A program made the position numbers and the translations under genes. Source: Vulcanimicrobiota bacterium (lineage in GTDB: Bacteria; Vulcanimicrobiota; Xenobia; Xenobiales; JADMJV01). Taken from it: DNA of 64,000 nt. Location of the stretch: assembly GCA_017307785.1 (NCBI GenBank), contig JAFKGI010000037.1, positions 20,502 through 84,501 of the forward strand, read 5' to 3'. Positions 16,767 through 25,828 of the stretch are shown piece by piece. Positions within the stretch are counted from its first letter, which is position 1. The number at the start of each line of letters is the position of its first letter. The notes under the pieces were generated by a model. The model was not told where the DNA came from. It was given only the letters and a program-made list of their open reading frames with translations, and ran no database searches.

Positions 16767-17497
16767 TGAACGTTTGCCACAGTCGCTTTACCCTGCCCCA
16801 CGATCCCGCCCGCCACTTGCACGCCGTCTCCGGCGGCCGACCGTCCGGTCCGGTCCTGCTGTGTTTGCACGGCGCCACCGGAAACTGGACCAACTATCGA
16901 CCGTTGCTCAAACACTTCACCAACCACTACCGAATTGAAGCGGTGGATATGCGCGGTCACGGCCGCTCGCCCTGGGTCGAGGGCAGCCTGGAGGACTTCT
17001 ACCAGGACCTCGAGAGCTACGTGGCCACGCTGCCCAAGCCCATCCTACTGTTCGCCCACTCTTTTGGCGGCTACTTCGGAATGCGCCTGGCCGCCACTCA
17101 TCCGGAGTGGTTCACCCATCTGGTGCTCTTCAATACGGCCCGCAAGCTGCCGCGAGGCCTGCCTTTCCAGTTCCTGCGCTTCTTCTGTCGCTGGGCTGAC
17201 CTCATCGCTCGTCCCGAAGGAGTGATCGCCAGCGGTTCCAAGGCCACCCGCCACTTGGTCGAGCACGTGCTGGGAGACTGGGACTGGGAGCCCTACTACG
17301 ATTCCATTCGCTGCCCCGTGCTGGGCATCGCCGGCCGCTTCGATCCCCTGATTCCCCACAGCCTGGCTCGCTCCAGCCTGAGCCGGCTGCCGCGCCATCG
17401 CTTTCATTCCCTACCCCTCGGGATGCACATCGCCATGTGGGAGCGCCCGGCCCTGCTGCATCGCTGGATCACCCGCTTTGTGGAGGAAGAACGATGA
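16766..17497 (+). CDS. Alpha/beta hydrolase
   Basis: 243 residues. A standard alpha/beta-hydrolase fold is indicated by LCLHGATGNWTNYRPLL (oxyanion HG), VDMRGHGRS, the nucleophile elbow AHSFGGYFG (Ser near residue 99), the acid in IAGRFDPLIP and the closing His in LGMHIAMWE. The elbow has Ala in place of the first Gly, which is common. The substrate cannot be predicted; esterases, lipases and C-C hydrolases share this pattern. It overlaps the preceding gene by 1 bp and the next by 4 bp, so all three are translated together. Confidence 0.88.
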   Translation: MNVCHSRFTLPHDPARHLHAVSGGRPSGPVLLCLHGATGNWTNYRPLLKHFTNHYRIEAVDMRGHGRSPWVEGSLEDFYQDLESYVATLPKPILLFAHSFGGYFGMRLAATHPEWFTHLVLFNTARKLPRGLPFQFLRFFCRWADLIARPEGVIASGSKATRHLVEHVLGDWDWEPYYDSIRCPVLGIAGRFDPLIPHSLARSSLSRLPRHRFHSLPLGMHIAMWERPALLHRWITRFVEEER

Positions 17498-18417
17498 AAA
17501 AGGCGCTGCTGGCTCTCTGGCTTGCTTCTCCTCTGGCCTGGGCCCAGAACATTCACATTCAGGAGCAATCCTTTGAAAGCCCGCACCTGGTGCGTCAGGG
17601 CCAACTCTATGTCTTATTGACACCCTTTGCCCAGGCGCTGCAGGCCCACCTCGAGCAGGCCGGTGACGGCTATCGTAGCTCTCTGGAAGAATCGGGCCAG
17701 CCCGGCCCCTCCGTTCCCGAAGGGCTGCTGGAGGTGGGCACCACCCAGATCAAGCTGCTGCTGGAAAGCGGCGACGTCTACGTGCCGGCCGAGGCCTACT
17801 GCAAGGCCCTGGGCTTGAAAACTCGACGCGACACCGGTGGGGGTCTGCGGGTGGAAGCCAGTGTCCCGGCCGACGCCCAGGCCTCGAGCGCGCGCAAAAC
17901 CATTCCCGCCGACCCGGCGGCCTACTTTGTGACCCAGTATCGTTCGCGCTACAACCCGTCGGGCACGCAAGACAATTCCAACTGCGGACCCACCTGCATG
18001 TCGATGGTGGCTCTGGCCTACAACCTGGCCCCGCCCGGCCTGCTACCCGGCGACCGACAGGGGCTGATTCTCTGGTGCCGCCAGACCATGACACTGGGGA
18101 ACCAGAATCAAAAGCGCTCCACCAACTACCACGAGATCGAGCGGGTGGCCACCCAACTGGGCCTGCAATCCCGCCTGCTGCGTAAATTCGAGGACATCGA
18201 CGGCGCCCTGGCCGAGGGTCGGCTGGTGGTCGTGCTGGGCGACACCACCCGCATCGGTCGGGGCGGCGGGGGCCACTTCATGCTCTGTCTGGGCCGGCGC
18301 GGCAGTGACTATGTCATCAACGACCCGGGCGGTTTTTATCGCCAGCCCGGCACCCCGCTGCCCGCTGACGTGCTCCGCAAATACTTCACCGAAGCCATTG
18401 CCCTCTACCCAGATTAA
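17494..18417 (+). CDS. Exported C39-like (papain-fold) peptidase domain protein
   Basis: 307 residues from ATG 17494 (MKKALLALWLASPLAWAQ), which gives a clean signal peptide and overlaps the preceding stop as ATGA; the frame extends upstream but without a better start. Residues 30-140 look like the small copper-amine-oxidase-N type domain (LVRQGQLYVLLTPFAQAL, then VYVPAEAYCKALGLK). The C-terminal half is a papain-like C39_2 domain: a catalytic Cys in DNSNCGPTCMSMVALAY, a His in GGHFMLCLGRRG and an Asp/Asn in YVINDPGG. Unlike ABC-linked C39 bacteriocin peptidases it has no transporter attached. Likely a secreted peptidase or amidase. Confidence 0.8.
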   Translation: MKKALLALWLASPLAWAQNIHIQEQSFESPHLVRQGQLYVLLTPFAQALQAHLEQAGDGYRSSLEESGQPGPSVPEGLLEVGTTQIKLLLESGDVYVPAEAYCKALGLKTRRDTGGGLRVEASVPADAQASSARKTIPADPAAYFVTQYRSRYNPSGTQDNSNCGPTCMSMVALAYNLAPPGLLPGDRQGLILWCRQTMTLGNQNQKRSTNYHEIERVATQLGLQSRLLRKFEDIDGALAEGRLVVVLGDTTRIGRGGGGHFMLCLGRRGSDYVINDPGGFYRQPGTPLPADVLRKYFTEAIALYPD

Positions 18418-19118
18418 CGTTTGCCGCCAGGCCTTACGAAGTCGGCCAGCTTGAGCAGAGCCCAGCTGGTCGGGGTCCACAAGGCGGTGCACAACCAGTG
18501 GCTCAGCTTGCGAGGACGCGGCCGTGGGGCGGGCGGATTCTGCAAGGGTTTGCGGACCTCTGCCCGCATGCGCTCCAGAAAATCGGCGGTCGCCTCGCCC
18601 TCCTGCCAGTAGAGCGGCTTGCCGAAGGTAATCCAGACATGGCCGCCGCTGACATACTTGCAGTCGGCGGCGCACAACTGCTCGCTGCCGTAGACCGTGA
18701 CCGGCACGACTGGAGCTCTGGTCCACTCACCCACCAGCGCCACTCCTTTGTGAAAGGGCTGCAGTTCATAACAGTGAGTGGGATCCGCCTCGGGGTAAAA
18801 GCCCACACAATCGCCCTGACGCAGGGCCTCCAGGGTGCGATCCATGGCACCCTCGCCACGACCCACCGGGATGAAGCCGAGGGCGCGTAGCCACCAACCC
18901 ACCAGCGGCACCTTGAGGGGCTCGGTGGAAACCAGAAAGCGCACCTTGCGCGGCAAGACGCTGCCCAGCACCAGGCCGTCGAGCACGGTGGGATGATTGG
19001 ATACCAGGATCAGCGGGCCGCTGACGGGGACGTTGTCCACCCCCTCCAGCACCGGCACCCAGAAGGGCAGCAACAACGACTTCAGAGCGCGCAGACTGGC
19101 GGCATAAATCAGGCTCAA
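18414..19118 (-). CDS. 1-acyl-glycerol-3-phosphate acyltransferase-like protein (PlsC family)
   Basis: 234 residues. I place the start at TTG 19118, which overlaps the upstream stop as TTGA and has AAGGAG 6 nt before it; the frame extends about 23 codons further but into the neighbouring gene. The acyltransferase box I is SNHPTVLDGLVLGS (N-H-x4-D), followed by LGFIPVGRGEGA, GFYPEADPT (E in place of the usual F-P-E-G setting) and VPVTVYGSEQ. These enzymes move an acyl chain to lysophosphatidate or another lipid acceptor at the membrane. It is last in an operon with a class V aminotransferase and a membrane protein, and converges with the C39 gene with 4 bp overlap. Confidence 0.85.
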   Translation of the reverse strand: MSLIYAASLRALKSLLLPFWVPVLEGVDNVPVSGPLILVSNHPTVLDGLVLGSVLPRKVRFLVSTEPLKVPLVGWWLRALGFIPVGRGEGAMDRTLEALRQGDCVGFYPEADPTHCYELQPFHKGVALVGEWTRAPVVPVTVYGSEQLCAADCKYVSGGHVWITFGKPLYWQEGEATADFLERMRAEVRKPLQNPPAPRPRPRKLSHWLCTALWTPTSWALLKLADFVRPGGKR

Positions 19119-20245
19119 GCAAGGCTCCTTTGCACTTTTCGAAACGCTTCCACCACCAGCGGCACTTCCTCCAGCGAGTTGGGCCACTGGGGAGCAAGGC
19201 GCAGGCAGCCATCAGGCGTGGCGACCTGAACTCCCTCTCGATGGAGAGCGCGCTCCCAGGCCACCAGGTCGGTGCCGGCCGGCGCCCGGAAGCACAGGCT
19301 GCCGGAGGCTCGTTCTCGGTCTCGCAAACGACTCCAGCCCGGCAGCTCGAGTTGCGGCTCCAAGGTATCCAAAAAGCGGGTGACGTGGGCAAAGATTTGC
19401 TCCACACCAAGCTCCAGCAGCAAGTTCAGGCTGGCCTCAAGAGCGGCCTGAGACAGAGACGAACTGCTGCCGATTTCGAAGACGTGAGCATCCTGGCGCA
19501 ACGGTCGGTCGTAACGCAAGTGTCCGGCCCCTTGAAAGAGAAAGTCCACCGGCTGCTGATGGCTGAGCCAGCCCGCCCAATGGTGGCGGAGTTCGGCTTG
19601 CCTGCGAGGATGAACATAAAGGTAACCGCAGCCCTCGGCGCCCATCAGCCATTTGTGGCTGCCTCCCGCCACATAGTCGATCTCCCCGACCGAAAACGGC
19701 ACCATGCCGACGGCCTGGATCGCGTCCACAAAAACCTGGCAGTCGTAACGGTGAGCCAACTCCACGACCTGCTCCCAGGGCTGACGGAGTCCCGTTTGAA
19801 ACGAAACGGCGCTCAGGGCCACCAAACGCAACCCACGCTTCAGCTGGTCTTCCAGGTCGCTGAGGTCCGACTGCAGCAAAACGACTTCGTGGCCGGTGGC
19901 CTGCCAGGGAGTCACATTGGTGGGAAATTCGCCCTGCACGCAGGCGATGCGATCTCCCTCTCGCCAGGGGAAGTTCTGGGCAATGGCCAGGATACCCCAG
20001 GAAGTTCCGCTGGTCAGGGCGACATCCTCCGGGGCACAGGCCAGCAGACGGCCCAGCTTCTCGTGCAGGCGAACGCGCATGGCCAGCACCCCCGGCACAC
20101 CGCCGACCCCCTCCCCGGCAAAGTCCAGCAGCATGGCCTGGACGGCCTCCACCACCGGCGACGACAGCGCCGAGACACCGGCGTGATTGAGGTAACTGGC
20201 GACCGTCAGGCGGGGGAAAAGCGCTCGCGAACCTAGCTCAACCAT
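19115..20245 (-). CDS. Class V aminotransferase-fold PLP enzyme
   Basis: 376 residues from ATG 20245 (MVELGSRALFPRLTVASYLNHAG); the frame runs on upstream only as a shadow of the membrane protein gene. PLP-fold marks: YLNHAGVSALS, SGTSWGILAIAQNFPW, VFVDAIQAVGMVPFSV (Asp pairing with pyridine N) and the Schiff-base Lys in GGSHKWLMGAEGCGYLYV. This is the fold group of cysteine desulfurases, isopenicillin N epimerase-like proteins and kynureninase-like enzymes. No cysteine sits where desulfurases need it, so sulfur transfer is unlikely. Specific reaction unknown. It overlaps the upstream gene by 13 bp and the downstream one by 4 bp. Confidence 0.85.
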   Translation of the reverse strand: MVELGSRALFPRLTVASYLNHAGVSALSSPVVEAVQAMLLDFAGEGVGGVPGVLAMRVRLHEKLGRLLACAPEDVALTSGTSWGILAIAQNFPWREGDRIACVQGEFPTNVTPWQATGHEVVLLQSDLSDLEDQLKRGLRLVALSAVSFQTGLRQPWEQVVELAHRYDCQVFVDAIQAVGMVPFSVGEIDYVAGGSHKWLMGAEGCGYLYVHPRRQAELRHHWAGWLSHQQPVDFLFQGAGHLRYDRPLRQDAHVFEIGSSSSLSQAALEASLNLLLELGVEQIFAHVTRFLDTLEPQLELPGWSRLRDRERASGSLCFRAPAGTDLVAWERALHREGVQVATPDGCLRLAPQWPNSLEEVPLVVEAFRKVQRSLA

Positions 20246-20748
20246 GCCAACAAAAGCGCTCCGCCTCCAGCCAGTCCACAAATCTGCACCGGCTCGCTCT
20301 TCGACCCTCGGCCCACCGCCAGACCCATCCCCAGACTCAGCAGCAGCGACGGCCAGGAGGGCCGCAGGGCGATCAGCGTCAAGCTCTCGGCGACCAGCAG
20401 CGGGCCCCAGATCTTCCAGGGCAAGCGCTCCGAGCGGCGCAACGAGACCACCAGCAGGGAAGCCAGCAGCGAAAGGGCGGCCAGCTCGGGCCTGGCCCGA
20501 CCCCACAGCCAGAACTGGACCACCATCGGCAAAGCCCAGCTGGCCAGCAAGGCTCCTCGCCCCACCCGCAGCTCCATCGGAACGGCCGCCAGCATCAAGA
20601 CCAGAGCCAGCGTTCCCAGAAAGAGAGGATGGCTGACGTGAAAGGCAGAGCCCAATCCCGACCAGGGCGTGTGTAACAATGAGGGGTCCAGGCCGGCGGC
20701 GGTCAGGCCCAGAGTGGCGGCCAGCGCCAAAGTCATCCAGGGGGTCAT
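20233..20748 (-). CDS. Small integral membrane protein, unknown function
   Basis: 171 residues, strongly hydrophobic, with five to six predicted membrane helices split by short loops (one with RRSERLPWK). Leu, Ala and Trp dominate. No motif of a known transporter or enzyme is visible. It is first of three overlapping genes (membrane protein, PLP enzyme, acyltransferase), an arrangement suggesting joint work on a lipid or amino-lipid, though this is inference. Confidence 0.7.
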   Translation of the reverse strand: MTPWMTLALAATLGLTAAGLDPSLLHTPWSGLGSAFHVSHPLFLGTLALVLMLAAVPMELRVGRGALLASWALPMVVQFWLWGRARPELAALSLLASLLVVSLRRSERLPWKIWGPLLVAESLTLIALRPSWPSLLLSLGMGLAVGRGSKSEPVQICGLAGGGALLLAWLS

Positions 20749-20772
20749 CTACCCGCCTTTGTCGATGGGAAG

Positions 20773-21057
20773 CTAGTTCCCGCCTGGAGCCGGCGGCAAC
20801 AACCGGCGAAATTCGGGTGCGTAGTCGCCCAAAATGAGGCGCAGCCACTTGTGCTTATCTAAAGGCTCACCACAACATTTGCAGGAGGGCCCGATCGGGC
20901 CAAAGTGGACCTCCACCGCCCCCACCCCGTCCTGGTGCGTCCAATAGGCGTCTCCATACTGTTGAACCCAGGCCAGGCGAGCGATGGCCGAGGCCATCCG
21001 GTAAGCAGAAACTTCAGTCTTGTCTAACATAGGATGGGCAGTTTGCAGGCTGACCAT
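20773..21057 (-). CDS. Small hypothetical protein with CxxC-type motif
   Basis: About 94 residues from ATG 21057 (MVSLQTAHPMLDKTEVSAYR); a TTG four codons earlier and an ATG nine codons later are also possible. AGGA sits just upstream of the chosen ATG. It is partly helical with many aromatic residues (WVQQYGDAYWTHQDG) and a small Cys cluster, SCKCCGEPLDKHKW, which could bind a metal. It lies between the histidine kinase gene and the membrane-protein operon on the same strand. No family recognised. Confidence 0.55.
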   Translation of the reverse strand: MVSLQTAHPMLDKTEVSAYRMASAIARLAWVQQYGDAYWTHQDGVGAVEVHFGPIGPSCKCCGEPLDKHKWLRLILGDYAPEFRRLLPPAPGGN

Positions 21058-21084
21058 ATAATCCTGCAAACTGTTTATGCCAAC

Positions 21085-24000
21085 CTAAGATTTTATTTCA
21101 CCGGCACATTCCTGCAGCAATTGCTCCAGACGAGCCGGGTCGAACGGCTTGCTCAGGAACGCGTTGGCACCCGCGCCCAGGCACATCTGCTCATCCTCCA
21201 GACTGGCCAGAGCCGTCAGCGCCACGATCGGCAAAGTCATCCCCTCGGCCCTCAAGATCTGGATCGCCTGAAGTCCGTCCATTTCAGGCATGTGAATGTC
21301 CATCAAAATCAAATCGAAGTTGCCCTTGCGAGCCTGATCGACCGCCTGAGCTCCATCCCCCACCACCGTGACCTCGTGGCCCATCTCGCTCAGTAGACGC
21401 TGGGCCACTTTCTGATTGACCCGGTTGTCTTCGGCCAGCAGGATGCTGAAGCGATTGCGGTGGGCTGCCTGGGGAGCCACTTCGGCCACATCCGTCAATC
21501 CACGCAACATGGCCGCCAGGCGCGTGGCCCGCAGCGGCCGCAAGATAACCGACTCCACCAGATGGGCGGGAATCTCCGCTTGCTGGTCGGCCACCACCAG
21601 AACGGGGAGACCGTCCGGCACCGCGGCCAGTTCACAAAGCACGACCTGCTGAGCCCCCTCCCGCTCCAGAGCGGCCCCCAGACGCTCGCTGACCCAGCGG
21701 GCCAGGGCCGCCTCGGCCGGGCTGACCAGCTCGACCCGCAGATACGCCTGCCCCTGCAGCGGCCTCCAATGACCGGTATCGATGGTGCAATCCCGCCGCG
21801 GCAGCAGCAGCGTAAAAACGGAGCCTTGACCCGGCTCACTCTCGGCCCACAGTCGACCCCCCATTCGCTCCACCAGACCCTTACTGATGGTCAATCCCAG
21901 ACCCGTGCCGCCGAAGCGCCGGGCAATGGAGGAATCCGCCTGCGAGAAAGGCTCGAACAGCCGTTCCAACATTTCCGGGGGTATGCCGATCCCCTGGTCA
22001 CGCACGCGAATCAGCCAGTCCCGTTCGCGCCGTTCCAATTCTACCTGAACCGTGCTGTTCTCACTGAACTTGACGGCGTTGCCGACCAGATTCAGCAGAA
22101 TCTGGCGCAAGCGGGTCGGATCACTCAGCAAACTGTAGGCCGGCAGGCGCTCGCCTACCAGATGAAGCTCCAGATGGAGGCAGCGATCCTGAGCCGGCTT
22201 GGCAAAAAGGTCGAGCACACCGTCCACCAGCTCGATCAAGTCCACCGGTCGCTCTTCGACCTCCAGACGGTCCGAATCGATTTTGCTGAAATCGAGAACG
22301 TCGTTGAGGATGCGCAGCAGCGAGTTGCCGCTGGTCAGCAAAGTCTCCACGTAGTCTTTCTGCTGAGCGTTCAGGGGCGTATTCAGGAGCAGGTGACCCA
22401 GACCCAGCACACCGTTCATAGGCGTGCGAATCTCGTGACTCATCACGGCCAAAAAGCGGCTCTTGGCCAGACTGGATTGCGAAGCTTCCTCGGCCTGCAT
22501 GGCCAGGTCGGCGGTCCGCTCCATCACCATGCGGTCGACCACCGCCTGACGGTCCACGGCCAGCAAGGTCAGCGTGGCCGTCAAACAGGAGAGCAACGTG
22601 CCGATCAGGCCCACCAGCCAGGGATGACTGCTGCGGGTGCTGGCCACAAAGGCCGGAGTGGCCCAAAACTCGAGACGCCAATCCTGATCGGCGAAGGCCA
22701 GGTTGAACGAAGTCGACATCTCCCGTTGCTCGTCCTCGGTATCCGAGATGGCGGTGGCATCGCGCACCAGGATCTGATAGCCGATGCCTTCGGGCAAGAA
22801 AGTGCGCAACCGTCGTTGGGTGAGCTCAGAAAGATAAAAGGAGCCGCCGATGATTCCCACCAGGTCTTCGCGTCGCTGATTCTCGGTGCGCGGATTTCCC
22901 TGATAGACCGGCAGATAGAAAAACAGGCCATCGCGCTTCTCCGGATAGCGCCAACTGCGCATAAGGGCCGTGCTGGTCATGACGTCGTCGGTGGCGGCGC
23001 GCTCCATGGCGGGGCGCCGGTCGGGCAGGCTGGCGATGTCCAGGCCCTCCAGCGGAGGCGTGCGCACCGGCGACTGGGCGATCAGCACCCAGTAGCGATC
23101 CCGCTTGGGGGAACGCCGCATGGCTCCCCCGGGGAGGGCGTCTTTGATTTCCACCGGTCGTCCATAGCGGGCCGAGAGCAGCGCCTCGATCTGGACGCGC
23201 TGCGGATGACGGACCAGCCGGATCAGTCCCACCCCGTGCAGGCGCCCGGATCCCACCGTCACGGCGAAAAGCGACTGTTCATCAAAGGGGCTGCCGCCGT
23301 CCAGCCACTCGGGATGACGAGTCACCTGCAGCTGAATGCGGCGTAAATCGCCGGAGGCCTGAACCAGGTCCTGCTCGAGAATCTGCTGACCCAGTTGGGC
23401 TTCGTGCTGGAAACGCTCCCGCACGTAGGAGCGGTCGGAACGTTGACTCTGCCAGAAAAGCAGGGCCGCCAGGGCCAGGGTGAGCAGCGAAGGCCAGCTA
23501 TAAAAAATCAGCTGTTTGCGCTTGCCCTGCGGCAGAAAAAGCAGGGCCACTTCTCCCAGCGGAGCCAGCGAGAGCACGCCCAGGGTATCGCCGATCCACC
23601 AGTAGAACCAGTTGTTAGCGAAATTATGCCCCACCAGCGGCCCGATCGTCGTCATGACCGGAACGGCAATACTGGCACTGATCAGACAGGCCAGAGGGCC
23701 GGCGGCCGCCAGATAACCCAGCACCCGCCACGGATCATTGAGGAAGCGCTCGCGCTGGCGAATGCGATTGCTCATCCAGGCACCCACACCGGCCTGAGCG
23801 GCCACGCCAAAAGCGACCAGACACGGGTACAACAAATAGCGTCCGCCGGAAAGACACATATTGAAGGCCAGCGCGCCCAGCCAGACCCCCAGCAAAGCTC
23901 TGGGTCCGTAGTAGACCACCACCACCAGCGCCCAACCGGCCGCCGGCCAGATCGGACTGGCGTATCCCGGGTCCGCGGCCACGCTCTGACAGAGCGCGCC

Positions 24001-24093
24001 GAGCAAGAAATAGCCCAGGATAATGCCTATCAGGTCGAGGAGGCGCACCCGGAAATACTTTCGGCCACCGGGGCCAAGTCCTGTGAAAGTCAA
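21085..24093 (-). CDS. Hybrid sensor histidine kinase (MASE1-like / CHASE-like / HisKA / HATPase / REC)
   Basis: 1002 residues. Residues 15-215 form about seven to eight membrane helices of MASE1 type; 235-480 is an extracytoplasmic sensor resembling CHASE; a helix at 490-512 leads to a coiled linker. HisKA has the phosphoacceptor His553 in MSHEIRTPMNGVLG. The ATPase domain shows N-box NLVGNAVKFS, G1 DQGIGIP and G2 GGTGLGLTISKGL. The receiver is 883-1000 with acidic AEDN, phospho-Asp932 (LMDIHMPEMDG) and Lys982. A shortened second receiver-like segment lies at 785-865. No output regulator is adjacent. The start is a TTG without a clear ribosome-binding site; a GTG 15 codons later is an alternative. 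Confidence 0.92.
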   Translation of the reverse strand: MTFTGLGPGGRKYFRVRLLDLIGIILGYFLLGALCQSVAADPGYASPIWPAAGWALVVVVYYGPRALLGVWLGALAFNMCLSGGRYLLYPCLVAFGVAAQAGVGAWMSNRIRQRERFLNDPWRVLGYLAAAGPLACLISASIAVPVMTTIGPLVGHNFANNWFYWWIGDTLGVLSLAPLGEVALLFLPQGKRKQLIFYSWPSLLTLALAALLFWQSQRSDRSYVRERFQHEAQLGQQILEQDLVQASGDLRRIQLQVTRHPEWLDGGSPFDEQSLFAVTVGSGRLHGVGLIRLVRHPQRVQIEALLSARYGRPVEIKDALPGGAMRRSPKRDRYWVLIAQSPVRTPPLEGLDIASLPDRRPAMERAATDDVMTSTALMRSWRYPEKRDGLFFYLPVYQGNPRTENQRREDLVGIIGGSFYLSELTQRRLRTFLPEGIGYQILVRDATAISDTEDEQREMSTSFNLAFADQDWRLEFWATPAFVASTRSSHPWLVGLIGTLLSCLTATLTLLAVDRQAVVDRMVMERTADLAMQAEEASQSSLAKSRFLAVMSHEIRTPMNGVLGLGHLLLNTPLNAQQKDYVETLLTSGNSLLRILNDVLDFSKIDSDRLEVEERPVDLIELVDGVLDLFAKPAQDRCLHLELHLVGERLPAYSLLSDPTRLRQILLNLVGNAVKFSENSTVQVELERRERDWLIRVRDQGIGIPPEMLERLFEPFSQADSSIARRFGGTGLGLTISKGLVERMGGRLWAESEPGQGSVFTLLLPRRDCTIDTGHWRPLQGQAYLRVELVSPAEAALARWVSERLGAALEREGAQQVVLCELAAVPDGLPVLVVADQQAEIPAHLVESVILRPLRATRLAAMLRGLTDVAEVAPQAAHRNRFSILLAEDNRVNQKVAQRLLSEMGHEVTVVGDGAQAVDQARKGNFDLILMDIHMPEMDGLQAIQILRAEGMTLPIVALTALASLEDEQMCLGAGANAFLSKPFDPARLEQLLQECAGEIKS

Positions 24094-24167
24094 AAGCCGA
24101 CATGGTTAAGACTGGAGGAGCCTGGGTATGTCCCGGATATTCCTTGAGAATACAGGAGTTTTGCAGG

Positions 24168-25265
24168 ATGATTCAATCGGAGGCCACCTTGACCGTACCC
24201 CCTTACCACCCGGAACTGGTTCCCGGTGCGCGCAACGCCATCGAAGTCTGCCTGAAAGTGCAGCCCGAACAGCGCGTCTATATCGTGACCGACCGCCAGA
24301 CCCAGTCGGTGGGTTGGGCCCTCTACGAAGCGGCGTGCAAAGTGGCGCGCTCGGTGGAAATCCGCGTCATCGAAGATCACTGCGAGCGCCCCTCCAACCT
24401 TTATCCGCCAGAAATCATGGACGGCCTGGAGAGCTGCGAAGTCTGCATCTATTGCGTCTTCCCCCAGAAGGGCGAACTGGTTTCGCGCCAGCAGTTCGTG
24501 CGCCGCGTGGAAGCCCTGGGCCTGCGCTACGCTCACATGGTGGGCATCACCGAAAACATTATGTGCCAGGGTATGCGCGCCGACTTCAACAAGGTCGACG
24601 AAGTCTCCAAGCGCCTGCTGGAAAAAGCCAAAGTAGCCAAAGAAATCGTGGTCAAGAGCCGCGCCGGCACCGACATGGTGGCCACTTTCAACCCGGACTA
24701 CACCTGGCGTAAGACCTCGGGCATCATCGAGGAAGTCTGGTCCAACCTGCCGGGCGGCGAGATCTTCACCGCTCCCTGGTCGGTGGACGGCATCTTCGTC
24801 ATCGACGGCACCGTGGGCGACTATTTCAGCGCCAAGTACGGCGTGCTCGACAAGACGCCCATGACGCTCTTCCTGGAGGGCGGCTACCTGAAAAAGGTGC
24901 TGTGCGACAACAAGGAGCTGGAAAAAGAATTCTGGGAATACTGCCACACCGCCGAAGGCAGCGATCGCGTCGGCGAATTCGCCATTGGCACCAACCTGGC
25001 CGTCTTCGAATTCACCGGCAACTTGCTGCAGGACGAGAAAATGCCCGGCATTCACATCGCCTTCGGTGACCCCTACGGCAGCCAGACCGGCGCCGACTGG
25101 CAGTGCTGCACCCACGTGGACGTGATCACCGGCAGCTGCGACGTCTGGATCGATGGCTACCAGGTCATGGAGCACGGCATCTTCCTGGCCGACCGTCTGG
25201 GCTTCGACTACTCCTACCTGGCCAGCGATCCTTCGGTGGCTCCGGTTCTCAAAAGCCTGAAATAG
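24168..25265 (+). CDS. M29 family aminopeptidase-like protein
   Basis: 365 residues from ATG 24168, with AGGAG 9 nt upstream; the frame extends 22 codons more but without support. The family (AmpS/AmpT, thermophilic metallo-aminopeptidases) is indicated by the C-terminal two-metal cluster: RVGEFAIGTN (Glu ligand), HIAFGDPYG (His) and THVDVITG (His, Asp). The N-terminal half, with VYIVTDRQTQSVGWALYEAA, is the usual alpha/beta domain. It would remove N-terminal residues from peptides in the cytosol. It ends 5 bp before the start of a second metallopeptidase-like gene, suggesting co-transcription. Confidence 0.85.
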   Translation: MIQSEATLTVPPYHPELVPGARNAIEVCLKVQPEQRVYIVTDRQTQSVGWALYEAACKVARSVEIRVIEDHCERPSNLYPPEIMDGLESCEVCIYCVFPQKGELVSRQQFVRRVEALGLRYAHMVGITENIMCQGMRADFNKVDEVSKRLLEKAKVAKEIVVKSRAGTDMVATFNPDYTWRKTSGIIEEVWSNLPGGEIFTAPWSVDGIFVIDGTVGDYFSAKYGVLDKTPMTLFLEGGYLKKVLCDNKELEKEFWEYCHTAEGSDRVGEFAIGTNLAVFEFTGNLLQDEKMPGIHIAFGDPYGSQTGADWQCCTHVDVITGSCDVWIDGYQVMEHGIFLADRLGFDYSYLASDPSVAPVLKSLK

Positions 25266-25270
25266 CCAGC

Positions 25271-25828
25271 TTGGAAGTTCGCGTCGTCCGCAGCGCCAAG
25301 CGGCGCAAGACCATCAGCGCCACCCTGGAGCAGGGGGTGCTGGTGGTCCGTCTTCCGGCTCGCCTGTCGCGAGCCCAAGAACAATATTGGGTCGAGCGCA
25401 TGCGAGCGCGCTTTCAGCGCCGCGAAGAGCCGGCCAGCGGTCCGGAGACCCCCTTGATGCGCCGGGCTCAGTCTCTGAATCGGCGCTATTTCGGGGGGAA
25501 ACTCAAGTTCTCGATCGATTGGGTGACCAACCAGAAACAGCGCTGGGGCAGTTGCACCCCCGAGAGCTCTCGCATTCGCCTGAGCCATGAACTGCTCAAG
25601 CTGCCGGCCTACGTCATCGACTATGTGATCGTGCACGAACTGGCCCATTTGATCGAGGCCAATCACAGCCCACGCTTTTGGGCTCTGGTCAAAGCCTATC
25701 CCCAGACGGATAAGGCGATGGGCTTTTTAGAAGGCTACCATTGGGCCCGCCAGGGCCGCGAACTCTCAACCGTTGAGCTCGGCCACCTGATCGAGGTCGA
25801 TGAGATTTCGGTTGCGGTAGACGGATAA
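25271..25828 (+). CDS. YgjP/SprT-like zinc metallopeptidase (DUF45)
   Basis: 185 residues. The start is placed at TTG 25271, just after the upstream stop; no ATG or GTG suits. N-terminal basic strand VRVVRSAKRRKTISATLE matches the YgjP domain, then WVTNQKQRWGSCTPESSRIRL (the W-G-S-C motif) and the metal site VHELAHLIEANHSPRFW (H-E-x-x-H with third His seven residues on). The rest, with KAYPQTDKAMGFLEGYHW, is as in the family. Some relatives assist type I restriction systems, but none is nearby. The last 63 bp overlap the end of nuoK on the other strand. Confidence 0.85.
   Translation: MEVRVVRSAKRRKTISATLEQGVLVVRLPARLSRAQEQYWVERMRARFQRREEPASGPETPLMRRAQSLNRRYFGGKLKFSIDWVTNQKQRWGSCTPESSRIRLSHELLKLPAYVIDYVIVHELAHLIEANHSPRFWALVKAYPQTDKAMGFLEGYHWARQGRELSTVELGHLIEVDEISVAVDG

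Noticed and set aside
20246..20848. Upstream extension of the class V aminotransferase frame
   Set aside because: It overlaps the membrane protein gene out of frame; PLP-fold homology begins at MVELGSRALF (20245).
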